Program-made: the position numbers and the translations under genes
In this document: one piece after another, positions 1-8,164 of the stretch
Numbering within the stretch: the first letter of the stretch is position 1
How the letters are laid out: the number at the start of each line of letters is the position of its first letter
NCBI GenBank assembly: GCA_046496815.1
Contig: JAWOGN010000221.1
Coordinates: 1 to 14,141, forward strand
DNA: 14,141 nucleotides
Source: JAWOGN01 sp046496815
GTDB lineage: Bacteria; Desulfobacterota; DSM-4660; Desulfatiglandales; Desulfatiglandaceae
Direction: 5' to 3'
The notes under the pieces: generated by a model
What the model was told of the DNA's origin: nothing
Database searches by the model: none
The model's input: only the letters and a program-made list of their open reading frames with translations

Positions 1-356
1 TCCGAAACAGGCTCAACGTCGTCTTTCTGGTGATCTGCGACCGGCAATGGGGAATGGTCAAAATCAATCAGCAGTTTGCATTGAGACCTGTCAAGACCAT
101 GATCAAGAAATCCCTCGGACCCGAGGAGACGATCAACACCGATCTTGGGGAAATCGCCTTCGACAAGCTGGCCGAGGCAATGGGGGCGCACGGAGAGCGG
201 GTGGCCGATCCCGGGGAACTTCGGCCGGCCCTGGAGCGCTCCCTGGCGTCGGAGAAGTGCGCGGTCATTCACGTGGACGTGGATCCGGTGAAACACATGT
301 GGGCGCCGGGTCTCTTGCATTTCAAAGCGATGCACCAGGAACCGGAGGGAAAATAG
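1..356 (+). CDS. Thiamine-pyrophosphate enzyme, C-terminal part (acetolactate synthase-like)
   Basis: This is the 3' end of a gene that begins before the window; the reading frame starts at base 3 and the stop codon is at 354-356. The visible 117 residues look like the C-terminal TPP-binding domain of the acetolactate synthase / benzoylformate decarboxylase superfamily. A hydrophobic beta strand (NVVFLVICD) runs into a Q-W-G-M-V segment equivalent to the 'NNxxxGMV' stretch after the TPP-binding motif of acetolactate synthases. A helical segment (FDKLAEAMGAHGERV) follows, then a final strand (VIHVDVDP). The GDG part of the TPP motif lies outside the window. Such enzymes make or break C-C bonds next to a 2-keto carbonyl. 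The tail (after VDVDPVKHMW) differs from true IlvB, so I would not assign branched-chain amino acid synthesis. It is the first visible gene of an operon with a transporter and two SDR enzymes. The family call is fairly sure; the substrate is unknown. Confidence 0.78.
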   Translation, partial: RNRLNVVFLVICDRQWGMVKINQQFALRPVKTMIKKSLGPEETINTDLGEIAFDKLAEAMGAHGERVADPGELRPALERSLASEKCAVIHVDVDPVKHMWAPGLLHFKAMHQEPEGK

Positions 357-357
357 A

Positions 358-1287
358 ATGGACCCGGCCGCTGTAGATCAGATTCGACTCAACTTCAGCC
401 CACAAAGTCTTCTGGCGCTCAATGCCGTTATCGGCTTGATGATGTTGGGCGTGTCCCTCGAACTGAAGCTTGCCGACTTTAAAAGAATTCTCGTGTCACC
501 GAAGGCACCGGCCATCGGGCTCGGCGCACAATTTATTCTTTTGCCCGGATTTACCTACCTGCTGACCCTGATTTGGCGACCCTACCCTTCCGTTGCTCTG
601 GGCATGATCCTTGTCGCCGCCTGTCCCGGTGGAAACCTCTCCAACATCATGACCTACCTGGCCCGCGGCAATGCCGCCATATCCGTGAGTATGACGGCGG
701 TGTCCACGGCGGCGGCCGTGTTCATGACCCCCCTGAACCTGGCGATCTGGGGCAGTCTCAATCCGGCCACCGCACCCATTCTACGTCGGGTGAGTCTCAA
801 CCCCGTGGACGTCTTTACCACCATATTTCTGATCCTTGGCGTCCCCCTGTGCCTGGGGCTCTTGCTCTCGAGGTTCTTCCCGGCCCTCGCCGGCAAAATC
901 CGCAAGCCCTTCAAGGTCTTTTCCTTCCTCGTCTTTCTCGCCTTTGTGGGCGCGGCACTTGGGGCCAATTGGCAAATTTTTTTGCATGTCATCGGAGTTG
1001 TTGTCTTTGCCGTTCTGATTCACAATGCCCTGGCCCTCAACCTGGGCTACTGGTCCGCCCGCATCTTGGGGCTGGAAACACGGGACGTGCGAGCGGTGTC
1101 TCTTGAGGTGGGCATCCAAAACTCCGCTCTCGCGCTCGTCCTGATCTTTGATTTCTTTGACGGTCTGGGCGGCATGGCCATTATCGCCGCGTGGTGGGGT
1201 ATCTGGCACATCATCGCCGGTTTGAGCGTGGCCCTTTTCTGGTCCAGTCGCCCCCCCGCTACTGAGATGCGCGAGGTTCCGGTGTGA
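358..1287 (+). CDS. BASS-family (bile acid:sodium symporter-like) membrane transporter
   Basis: This 309-residue polytopic inner-membrane protein belongs to the bile acid:Na+ symporter / SBF superfamily. Hydrophobic segments cover most of residues 17-295, consistent with the 9-10 helices of the family. Family signatures are present: G-V-S-L-E-L near residues 31-36, the crossover motif CPGGNLSN at 89-96, and EVGIQNSALAL at 250-260. The latter two form the Na+ sites and the discontinuous core helices in solved family members. Length is normal for bacterial members (about 300-330). The start ATG lies 1 base after the upstream TPP-enzyme stop, with a GGAGGG ribosome-binding site at 344-349. The family moves organic anions (bile acids, pantothenate, pyruvate, 2-keto acids); the neighbouring TPP enzyme makes a keto acid or related carboxylate a reasonable inferred substrate. 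An arsenite (Acr3) role is unlikely, because the CPGGNLSN/EVGIQNS pattern is of the SBF type. Confidence 0.9.
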   Translation: MDPAAVDQIRLNFSPQSLLALNAVIGLMMLGVSLELKLADFKRILVSPKAPAIGLGAQFILLPGFTYLLTLIWRPYPSVALGMILVAACPGGNLSNIMTYLARGNAAISVSMTAVSTAAAVFMTPLNLAIWGSLNPATAPILRRVSLNPVDVFTTIFLILGVPLCLGLLLSRFFPALAGKIRKPFKVFSFLVFLAFVGAALGANWQIFLHVIGVVVFAVLIHNALALNLGYWSARILGLETRDVRAVSLEVGIQNSALALVLIFDFFDGLGGMAIIAAWWGIWHIIAGLSVALFWSSRPPATEMREVPV

Positions 1288-2276
1288 GCCGGACCGGAAA
1301 GAAACCGGAAGCCGTCCTGGTTACCGGGGCCGGCGGTTACCTGGGATGTCAACTCATGGAGACGCTTGCCCGATATGAAAGGCCGCTCAAAACCATCGTC
1401 GCTGCAGACGTGCGCCCTGTGGAGCCCCACCTTCGTCTTCCCGGCATAGAATACCTCACGGCCGACGTCCGCTCCCCCGAATTATCCAGGATTCTTACAG
1501 ACCGGGCAATTGATGTTGTGGTCCACCTCGCCGCCATTGTCACACCGGGTAAAGATACAAATCGTGAATTTGAGTACTCGGTGGATGTGCTGGGGACCGA
1601 AAATCTGTTGAGGGTCTGTACGGAGGCCGGCGTTGATAAGCTGATCATCACCAGCAGCGGGGCGGCATACGGCTACCATCCCGACAACCCGGCATGGTTG
1701 GTGGAAAGCGATGCTTTGCGGGGAAACGCTGAATTCGCCTACGCCTGTCACAAACGGTTGGTAGAGGAGGTGCTCGCCCGTTACCGCCGGACCCACCCGC
1801 AACTCAACCAGCTGGTTTTTCGCCCGGGAACCATCCTCGGGGCCACGGCTCACAACCAGTTCACCGCCCTGCTTGACAAACAGATAATTCTGGGAGTCAG
1901 AGGCGCTGCTTCACCCTTTGTCGTCATTTGGGACCGGGATGTGATCGCCTGTATCCTGAAGGGTATTTTCGAGGATTTGACCGGTATTTACAATTTGGCC
2001 GGCGACGGTGTTTTGACGATGAAGGAAATCGCACACATCATGCATAAACCCTATCTGCCCCTGCCCGCATGGATGCTCCGGGCCGCCTTGATTGTGCTTC
2101 AGAGGCTGGGGTTCACCCAATACGGGCCTGAGCAGATCAACTTCCTGCGATACCGTCCCGTGTTAAGCAATCAAAAACTGAAGCACGAATTCGGCTATGT
2201 TCCTCAGAAAAGCACCCGACAGGCATTCGAATACTTTATCGAGGCGAAAAAAAATGTCCGCGAAGCGTCTGTTTGA
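1284..2276 (+). CDS. NAD-dependent epimerase/dehydratase, extended SDR family
   Basis: This 330-residue soluble enzyme has a Rossmann fold. The nucleotide-binding motif is TGAGGYLG at residues 14-21 (TGxxGxxG, typical of extended SDRs). An acidic D41 ends beta2, D61-V62 would contact adenine, and HLAA is at 81-84. The active site shows T123-S124-S125 before GAAYG and the YxxxK pair Y153/K157 (YACHK). The C-terminal half (FRPGTILG, IYNLAGDGVLTMKEIA) is the usual substrate-binding part. The family acts on nucleotide sugars, sterols or other alcohol/ketone substrates; which one applies here is not visible. The start is a GTG at 1284-1286 that overlaps the transporter stop in a GTGA junction, with GAGG at 1273-1276, so the genes are probably translationally coupled. 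A membrane-proximal or sugar-related role is possible, but the operon suggests a small-molecule catabolic route. Confidence 0.85.
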   Translation: MSRTGKKPEAVLVTGAGGYLGCQLMETLARYERPLKTIVAADVRPVEPHLRLPGIEYLTADVRSPELSRILTDRAIDVVVHLAAIVTPGKDTNREFEYSVDVLGTENLLRVCTEAGVDKLIITSSGAAYGYHPDNPAWLVESDALRGNAEFAYACHKRLVEEVLARYRRTHPQLNQLVFRPGTILGATAHNQFTALLDKQIILGVRGAASPFVVIWDRDVIACILKGIFEDLTGIYNLAGDGVLTMKEIAHIMHKPYLPLPAWMLRAALIVLQRLGFTQYGPEQINFLRYRPVLSNQKLKHEFGYVPQKSTRQAFEYFIEAKKNVREASV

Positions 2277-3069
2277 AGACAAAACAGTGGTCATCACGGG
2301 TGCGGCAGGTGGCCTGGGCAGGGCCTTCAGCCGCCGCTTTGGTCGAGCCGGGGCCAAGGTGGGCCTTTTGGACCTTGAAAGGGATGCCGTTGCATCCGCA
2401 GCAGGGGATTTGAGGGCGGACGGCATCGCCTGCCATGGCCTTCCCTGTGATGTCACCCGGGAACAGGACTGCAAAGACGCAATGGCGAAGCTGGTTGAAA
2501 CACTCGGAGGGGTGGATGTGCTCATCAACAACGCAGGCATCACCCAGCGCAGCGCCTTTGCCGAAACTGCGACCGACGTGTTTCGCCGGGTCATGGATGT
2601 CAACCTCTTCGGGTCGCTGCACTGCACCAAGGCGGCGCTTCCCAGCCTTGTCAAGCGGCGGGGGCTCCTTATCGTTATCAGCTCCATCGCCGGTTTCGCT
2701 CCCCTCTACGGCCGTACCGGGTATGCCGCCAGCAAGCACGCCTTACACGGCCTGTTCGATTCACTCAGAGCCGAACTGCGAAATGAGGGGGTTGGGGTCA
2801 TGATCGTCTGTCCGGGCTTCGTGGACACCAACTTCGCCTTCACCGCCCTGGACGGGGACGGTCGGCCTACCCCGCACCCCCGCTCGACTTTGGGCCGCCT
2901 GATGAGTCCGGAGAGTGTCGCCGAGTCGGTTTTTCGCGCAGCCGAAAGCGGCAAACGCCTGTTAATTCTCAGCGCTGTCGGCCGACTCACAAGACTGGTC
3001 ACAAAAATATCGCCGGCTTTTTATGAATGGATGATGGTTCGATCCTTACGGTCGGAGCTGGACCGGTAG
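2254..3069 (+). CDS. Classical short-chain dehydrogenase/reductase
   Basis: This 271-residue SDR oxidoreductase uses NAD(P)(H). Motifs run in order: TGAAGGLG at 15-22 (TGxxxGxG), D40 at the end of beta2 (suggesting NAD preference), D66 in CDV, NNAG at 92-95, catalytic S143/S144 in VISSIAGF, Y157/K161 in YAASK, and CPGFVDTNF at 187-195. About 35 basic/hydrophobic residues at the C-terminus (from LILSAVGRL on, ending FYEWMMVRS) go beyond the core and resemble SDRs that sit at the membrane face. The start chosen is ATG 2254, with GAGG at 2241-2244 about 9 bases upstream. An in-frame start at 2197 would add 19 basic residues and overlap the previous gene by 80 bases, which is less likely. The gene overlaps the upstream epimerase by 23 bases and is the last of the operon. 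The substrate is unknown. Confidence 0.88.
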   Translation: MSAKRLFEDKTVVITGAAGGLGRAFSRRFGRAGAKVGLLDLERDAVASAAGDLRADGIACHGLPCDVTREQDCKDAMAKLVETLGGVDVLINNAGITQRSAFAETATDVFRRVMDVNLFGSLHCTKAALPSLVKRRGLLIVISSIAGFAPLYGRTGYAASKHALHGLFDSLRAELRNEGVGVMIVCPGFVDTNFAFTALDGDGRPTPHPRSTLGRLMSPESVAESVFRAAESGKRLLILSAVGRLTRLVTKISPAFYEWMMVRSLRSELDR

Positions 3070-3143
3070 GTATTGAAAGGAAAACACAGGAAACAACAAT
3101 CAGCATCTTCACGTTTGCAACGCCCTGAATTCATACTCGATCC
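3070..3143. other. Convergent intergenic gap without visible terminator
   Basis: This 74-bp spacer lies between the end of the SDR operon (plus) and the end of the YhaN-like gene (minus). It contains a small TGAATTCA palindrome but no GC-rich hairpin followed by a T-run on either strand, so I do not call an intrinsic terminator. Confidence 0.5.
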
Positions 3144-6100
3144 CTATGCAAGCGAATAGGTAAAAAGGATGTCACGATCGATGTTGGTTTCTGCGATTTC
3201 TACCAAATGCCGGTGATGGGTAAAAAAAATAATCTGGGCCTTTTCGGAAAGATCCGAGAGGATTTTGAGGGTGGCAAGGGATCTCTCGTCGTCAAAATTG
3301 ATGAGAATGTCGTCGAGGATGAGCGGAATGGGCTCGCTGTCTCGAAGCCGGTGTTCGATGCTCGCGAGACGAAGTGACAGATAAAGCTGATCGCAGGTTC
3401 CGTCGCTCATTCCTTCCAACATGATCTTCTTCCCGGAGGGTCGAATACCGACGAGTATCGGATTGTCTTTTTCGTCAAATTCCGATCCCAAAGCCTGAAA
3501 CGAGTTCAATGTAAGAATCCTGAACAATTCGCTTGCACGTTCGAGGATAGGCCCTTGATTTGCCTCCCGGTATCGCTCGATTTCCTTTCGGAGCACGCTT
3601 GAGGCGACCCGGATAACGGCGTAGCGCTCCGCCTTTTCCTTGAGTTCAGCCAACAATCCCTGAGACTTTTCGGCCAACTCAGCCGCATCCCCTCTGCCGT
3701 CCATCGCATGGAGCGCCGCCCGTTCACTGCCGATCAACTGATCCAATTCAGACCGCTTTTCTTCCAACGCCTGAATTTGCACATTCCGCTCATCAAGCAC
3801 GGAAGGGAGGGCATCGAAATCGATCTCAGCAGCCTCATGGATGAGTGCCTCGATGCTGCTACCGGCGCTGTACTCGGCGAGTTCGTTTTCAAGCGTTTCG
3901 ATGCGCTGTCGTTTATCCCGGACTTCGGCGGATTTTCGCTCCATCTCCGGCAGTTCCTCAGGTGAGCGTACGCCCGTCTGCAGGCACATTCCGGCCAATG
4001 TGGTATCGCTTTCGCGAATGGCAGCCTGCTCCTCACGAATCATAAGTCCCATTGATTTTCGCTGTTTCTCCAGCTCCTCCAGACGAGCGGCATCCGTGAG
4101 CGCCTTTTCAAGCCTTTCGTTCAGGACTTCCACGGCATCGTCCGACGGCGACGCTTGGAGTTCAGGCGCCAAACGGGAGCAAAGCTCGGAGACCGTTTCT
4201 GAAAATTGGTTCGCGTCCGCCTCCATGGCTCGGATCCGACCCTGAACTCCCTGAGCCTGCTCCATTCGTTCAAATAACGCCTGGGTTCGATCCAGAACCG
4301 CGTCTGCTTCGCCCGGAAGCGCACTTTCGTCCAATCCGAGGGATTTCAGCGCATTTCCCCACCTTTTTTGCCATGTACTTTGAGCTTTTTCCGCCTGTTT
4401 CAAATCCTTTTCCGTGTCGACAACCCGACGCTTGAGGTCTTTGATTTGTCTCAGCAGATTCTCTCTGTTCCGGTGTGTGTTCGTCATATCCTTCACAAGC
4501 GATTGGCAGCGGTCCAACAAATCTCCCAGCGTTTCCCCTGCTTCGGTAGGTGTCTCCCCCAGCGCTTCAAGCGCAGCGCTCAATGCCCTCCGATGCGCAT
4601 GAATTAAGTCCCCTACCCGCTCAACCTCCGCCCTGCGCGCACGCAGATCCGCCGCTTCGCCCATCAGTCTCTCGACCTGTTTCAGCCACCCCGCCATGTC
4701 CTTCGGTTTTCGCGCCCGGATGCTCAACGCCATCCAGAGTTCATTCCATCGGCTCTCAATCGCTGAATACGCCGCCTTTGCGCTCTCCAGATCTTTTTCC
4801 AGGGCGGCGATCCGTTTTTTTGATTCCTCTCGATCTGCGCTGAACCCGGCCAGTTTTGCGACTCTTTCCGACTCGTTTCGGAGGCGATCGCCGACCTCGT
4901 CGGCCGCCCGAACGCTTTTTTCATACCCTTCCGCCAACTCCTTCGTTTCGGGGTCATATGCCCTGATTTGCTCCGAATCGATTTTTCCCAGTAACCATGC
5001 GTCGCGCACAAGCCGCCACCCCGCATCGCGATGGTTGCGGGCTCGGCGCAAGGCCGCTTCGCTGGGAATGGAGCCGGTCGCCTTCAGGGCTTCAATCTGC
5101 CGTTCTAACCTTAACAAACGATCTCTTTGCTCGGAAATCGCTTCCTCAATCCGCACCACCTCCGCATTCACCTTTGAAAACTCTGTTTCAAACCGCCCAA
5201 CGGTCTCCTCCGCCGGGACATTCGCGCTTTCGAGTTCTTCCAAGGTGCCTTCCCAGAATTCAAGCCGTTTGAGACGGAGATCAATCGCTTTCCGACGAAC
5301 GCTCAACTCTTCCGTCACCTTCTGAAACTGGGCATCCAAATCACCCTGTTTTTGGGCCTTGGACAGCAAACGCTCCAATTTGCGTGTGTCTCTTACCTCG
5401 GGCATCCTCGCCTGGTCATCTTGTGCGGAAATCATCTCTGCCATCAAGTCTGCTTTTCTCTTGTTGGCTCCCTGCCGGCGCTCGAGCAGCGGCTCCAACT
5501 CCCGGCCAAGCGCACGAATCCGTGCGATCTGAGCGTCGGTGATTCGAAGTGACTCCGCATTCTCCAGGGACCACTCCGGCCCCAGTCGCTTGAGGATGGC
5601 TTGAGCCTCTTCGAGCAATCGATAATGGTCCGCCCTTCTTTTCGGGAGATCCAACATCGCCTTTTTGTGACTGCCGGAGCGCAGAAAAAGCGCTTTGATA
5701 TCTTTCTGTGCTTGTATCAAAGCGTCTGAGGGCATGATTTTCGAAATGTCTTTCTCGACCTTTTTCAGATCCACCTGCAACCGCGCCTCCGCGGCCCTGG
5801 CCCGACGAAGCGTCTCTTGTGCGGCCTGACGCTTTTCAGAAAATTCGGGGGGAATCGGAATGACCGCTCCCAGTCTCTTCAGTTCGTCTTGGGTCCTCCG
5901 AAGGCTGACGATTTTGGGAATCGCCTTTTGAAGACGCGCCATTCGATTGCGCTCCGAAAGAAGCATTTGCAGATTCTCTCCGAGCCGGCGCTTTTCTGTT
6001 TCTGCAGCGTAAAGTGCTTGGTCGTGTGTGGACCAATCCTTTGAAGAAAGGGATTGATCTGCACACTGTTTCTTCACATCCTTGAAATCCTGAATGAGGC

Positions 6101-6650
6101 GGTTGATTATTGGAATACGCCCGCTCGGCTTGAAGAGTTCTTCCGATTCGGCCTCTAAGGCCTCCAAAATCCGGCGCATACCCGCAATGCCCATTCCCGC
6201 GGCAAAAAGGCTCTCCCCAATGTCACCGCCCCCGGCAACCAAGGCCTTCCCGCCTTCTATCAAAACCTGATGATCCATGCCGAACATGCTGACAAACACC
6301 TCCCGGGTTAACTCGCCGAGATACTTCTGCAGGGCCCCGTCCGTCATGGCCTTACCCGAACCATCCAGCAAGGTGTCTTTGAGTCCTTTTCGTCGAAAGA
6401 AATGCAGTTCCTCGCCGTCTGAGTGACGGATGCGACCGCCCATGCGGAGTCGAATGTTTTCATGGAGGAAATTGTCGGTTGTTCGCGTTGGAAACCCGAA
6501 GAACAGATTTGTCAAACCGCGCAAAGCGGCGGATTTCCCCGCCTCATTGGGGCCGTAGATAAGGTGCAGTCCCGCGTTTCCGTCCGACAAATCCAGGGTT
6601 TTTTCACTGAAGGGTCCGTATGCCAGCAGTTCGAGACTGAGCAATCTCAT
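3144..6650 (-). CDS. YhaN/SbcC-like coiled-coil AAA/ABC-type ATPase
   Basis: This 1168-residue SMC/Rad50-like ATPase would act with the adjacent nuclease on DNA ends. The N-terminal half-domain begins MRLLSLELLAYGPF and carries Walker A GPNEAGKS at 33-40. Residues of roughly 200-1000 are mostly charged, heptad-rich coiled coil (strings of E, R, K, A and L). The C-terminal half-domain carries an ABC-signature equivalent MSDGT near 1081-1085, Walker B LILDD at 1110-1114 and an H-loop FFTHHRH at 1143-1149. The DNFLHE and MSDGTCDQLYL segments are typical of the YhaN branch rather than classical SbcC. I see no CxxC zinc hook in the coiled coil. Length fits large YhaN-type proteins. The start ATG overlaps the nuclease stop in an ATGA junction, which indicates translational coupling. 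The family is linked to DNA repair; substrate and pathway here are inferred. Confidence 0.88.
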   Translation of the reverse strand: MRLLSLELLAYGPFSEKTLDLSDGNAGLHLIYGPNEAGKSAALRGLTNLFFGFPTRTTDNFLHENIRLRMGGRIRHSDGEELHFFRRKGLKDTLLDGSGKAMTDGALQKYLGELTREVFVSMFGMDHQVLIEGGKALVAGGGDIGESLFAAGMGIAGMRRILEALEAESEELFKPSGRIPIINRLIQDFKDVKKQCADQSLSSKDWSTHDQALYAAETEKRRLGENLQMLLSERNRMARLQKAIPKIVSLRRTQDELKRLGAVIPIPPEFSEKRQAAQETLRRARAAEARLQVDLKKVEKDISKIMPSDALIQAQKDIKALFLRSGSHKKAMLDLPKRRADHYRLLEEAQAILKRLGPEWSLENAESLRITDAQIARIRALGRELEPLLERRQGANKRKADLMAEMISAQDDQARMPEVRDTRKLERLLSKAQKQGDLDAQFQKVTEELSVRRKAIDLRLKRLEFWEGTLEELESANVPAEETVGRFETEFSKVNAEVVRIEEAISEQRDRLLRLERQIEALKATGSIPSEAALRRARNHRDAGWRLVRDAWLLGKIDSEQIRAYDPETKELAEGYEKSVRAADEVGDRLRNESERVAKLAGFSADREESKKRIAALEKDLESAKAAYSAIESRWNELWMALSIRARKPKDMAGWLKQVERLMGEAADLRARRAEVERVGDLIHAHRRALSAALEALGETPTEAGETLGDLLDRCQSLVKDMTNTHRNRENLLRQIKDLKRRVVDTEKDLKQAEKAQSTWQKRWGNALKSLGLDESALPGEADAVLDRTQALFERMEQAQGVQGRIRAMEADANQFSETVSELCSRLAPELQASPSDDAVEVLNERLEKALTDAARLEELEKQRKSMGLMIREEQAAIRESDTTLAGMCLQTGVRSPEELPEMERKSAEVRDKRQRIETLENELAEYSAGSSIEALIHEAAEIDFDALPSVLDERNVQIQALEEKRSELDQLIGSERAALHAMDGRGDAAELAEKSQGLLAELKEKAERYAVIRVASSVLRKEIERYREANQGPILERASELFRILTLNSFQALGSEFDEKDNPILVGIRPSGKKIMLEGMSDGTCDQLYLSLRLASIEHRLRDSEPIPLILDDILINFDDERSLATLKILSDLSEKAQIIFFTHHRHLVEIAETNIDRDILFTYSLA

Positions 6651-7912
6651 TGATCGAGGCCTTTCGCAAGAAGATGAGGAAGCAACAGTTGCCGGGCTTC
6701 CTCCAGGATTTCACGAATCCGTTCGGGACTCTCCAGGTCTATTGCGTCCTCCCCCGAACGAAGCTCAAGCGGCAGTTTGGACTTAAAATTCGCGAGCAGT
6801 TCCGCCAGCCCTGAAAGTTCCATGGGATCCGATTCCAGGTCATTCATGAAGTTCAGCAAATGACTCACGGGGCTCTCCCCCGCGACCAGTTTCTTCAAAT
6901 CCACACTGAGGGTCGTATGAAGCAAAACCTTCTCCAGCCAGAGCTCTCCGCCGCTCACATCCGTCGCTTCAGCCCGGATCTGGTTGATCCACTTTTCCGG
7001 ATTTGAAGTCAGGGCCTCGTGCGCACGACAGGATCCGTAAACTTCAACCCGCGCCGCCAGCATTCGACCCTCTGTGTGGGCCAATTCATCTTCAAGGGCG
7101 GATCGCACCGACGCCACGACGCCATCGCCGGATCGTACTCCCGTGCAATCCACCCGGAGGCCGGCCCAGCAAATCACGTCAAGACGCTTCATCTCCACGC
7201 GCGTCGAGCGCTCATCGTCTACGGTGGCGATCGTACACCCTTTGGGGCCGCTTTCCCTGACATGCCGTCCCTGGGGATTCCCCGGAAACAGAATCCATGG
7301 CGACTCATGTAGGATCTCTCGTTTGTGGATATGTCCAAGTGCCCAATAGTCATAGCCCTTGCCGATTAAGTCCTCCATATTGCAGGGTGCATAGGGTTCG
7401 TGGCCCTCCCGGCCCGTTGCGGCGGTATGAAGAACGCCGATGTTATAGAGACCCTCAACGGCCGCAGGGTAGCCGGCGGCCAGATTTTCCGTGACATCCG
7501 GTCGAGAAAATCCCTGGCCGTGAATCGCCACGCCACACGCTTCAAGGATAAAGGTTTTCGCATGCTTCGTCGGAAAGCGTACGACGTTGTCGGGCATTTT
7601 AAGTGTTCTGGTGATTTTGCCGGCAGCATCATGATTTCCCGAAAGCAGGAAGACCTGAATCCCATTCTCGCGTAATCTCGACATGTGACTTGCAAAGAAA
7701 AGACCGGTATTGTAATCCTTCCAATCACCGTCGAAAATGTCCCCCGCAATGATCACAAACGCAGCATTTTCATCGATGGCGGTTTGAACGAGATTATTGA
7801 GAGCCTCTCGCGTCGCTCCGCGGATGCGCTCCACAGGCGCTCCTTCGTAGCGTGACAACCCGCGAAGGGGGCTATCCAAATGGATATCTGCAGCGTGAAT
7901 AAATGTAAACAC
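6647..7912 (-). CDS. YhaO/SbcD-like metallophosphoesterase (DNA repair exonuclease)
   Basis: This 421-residue calcineurin-like phosphoesterase is related to SbcD/Mre11 and is probably the nuclease partner of the ATPase encoded next to it. All metal-binding motifs are visible: D9-x-H11 (HAADIHLD), D58 in AGDIFDGD, N93-H94-D in SGNHDA, H162 in VLHTA, and H194-x-H196 in GHIHKRE. A capping region follows from about residue 230, and the last about 120 residues resemble the variable C-terminal part that contacts the ATPase. The start chosen is GTG at 7910-7912, because a perfect AGGAGG (7918-7923 on this strand) lies 5 bases upstream and the phosphoesterase fold begins at residue 2. The open frame continues up to 8107, but that extension has no family match and would cover the promoter. 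The gene comes first in a two-gene operon with its promoter at 8013-8041. Confidence 0.9.
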   Translation of the reverse strand: MFTFIHAADIHLDSPLRGLSRYEGAPVERIRGATREALNNLVQTAIDENAAFVIIAGDIFDGDWKDYNTGLFFASHMSRLRENGIQVFLLSGNHDAAGKITRTLKMPDNVVRFPTKHAKTFILEACGVAIHGQGFSRPDVTENLAAGYPAAVEGLYNIGVLHTAATGREGHEPYAPCNMEDLIGKGYDYWALGHIHKREILHESPWILFPGNPQGRHVRESGPKGCTIATVDDERSTRVEMKRLDVICWAGLRVDCTGVRSGDGVVASVRSALEDELAHTEGRMLAARVEVYGSCRAHEALTSNPEKWINQIRAEATDVSGGELWLEKVLLHTTLSVDLKKLVAGESPVSHLLNFMNDLESDPMELSGLAELLANFKSKLPLELRSGEDAIDLESPERIREILEEARQLLLPHLLAKGLDQ

Positions 7913-7917
7913 GATTG

Positions 7918-7923
7918 CCTCCT
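7918..7923 (-). promoter_or_regulatory. Ribosome-binding site that fixes the GTG start of the nuclease gene
   Basis: On the minus strand this reads AGGAGG, five bases before GTG 7912. It is a perfect Shine-Dalgarno match and decides against the in-frame upstream starts at 8062 or 8107. Confidence 0.8.
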
Positions 7924-8012
7924 GTAATAAACCATACAGCCGGATGGGCCGGACCGCAACGTAACGTTGGAAAATCCCATTGATTCGCTCGAACCAAGGT
8001 GGGGTCTCCGAC

Positions 8013-8041
8013 TCTATAGCAGAATGAACCGGTGTTGTCAC
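8013..8041 (-). promoter_or_regulatory. Sigma70-type promoter of the YhaO/YhaN-like operon
   Basis: The minus strand shows -35 GTGACA (8036-8041, 5/6 to consensus), a 17-bp spacer and -10 TATAGA (8013-8018, 4/6). It would give a leader of about 95 nt before the GTG start. The -35 box overlaps the inverted repeat at 8040-8052. The call rests on motif matching only. Confidence 0.5.
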
Positions 8042-8052
8042 CCTTGCAGGGT
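8040..8052. repeat. Small perfect inverted repeat overlapping the -35 box
   Basis: ACCCT-TGC-AGGGT is a 13-bp interrupted palindrome. It overlaps the -35 region of the minus-strand promoter by 2 bases, a position suited to an operator. It is short enough to occur by chance, and no regulator gene is adjacent. Confidence 0.25.
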
Positions 8053-8100
8053 ATCGATTTCGCATTGAAATCAGTGTAATGGTAAAAACACGATTTATGT

Positions 8101-8129
8101 TACACATACCACTTGCTTTGTTTTATAAT
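8101..8129 (+). promoter_or_regulatory. Sigma70-type promoter of the S1-domain protein gene
   Basis: A perfect -10 TATAAT sits at 8124-8129, with TACACA (4/6 to TTGACA) at 8101-8106 and a 17-bp spacer. Transcription would begin near 8136, leaving a leader of about 29 nt. AGGAG at 8152-8156 is 8 bases before ATG 8165. Confidence 0.6.
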
Positions 8130-8164
8130 CCCTATCACATTCATTTTCTCTAGGAGCAACGATT

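Noticed and set aside
2197..2253. Earlier start of the classical SDR
   Set aside because: The extra 19 residues are out of family and the overlap with the epimerase gene would be 80 bases; ATG 2254 has a well-spaced GAGG.
4696..5325. A 209-codon open frame on the plus strand inside the YhaN-like gene
   Set aside because: Serine/arginine-rich composition is typical of the reverse of coiled-coil codons; there is no ribosome-binding site.
7987..7995. GGTTCGAGC on the minus strand, resembling a tRNA T-loop
   Set aside because: No flanking T-stem, anticodon arm or acceptor stem could be built around it.
7913..8107. N-terminal extension of the nuclease gene up to an ATG at 8107
   Set aside because: The GTG at 7912 has a perfect AGGAGG and coincides with the start of the conserved fold; the extension covers the promoter.
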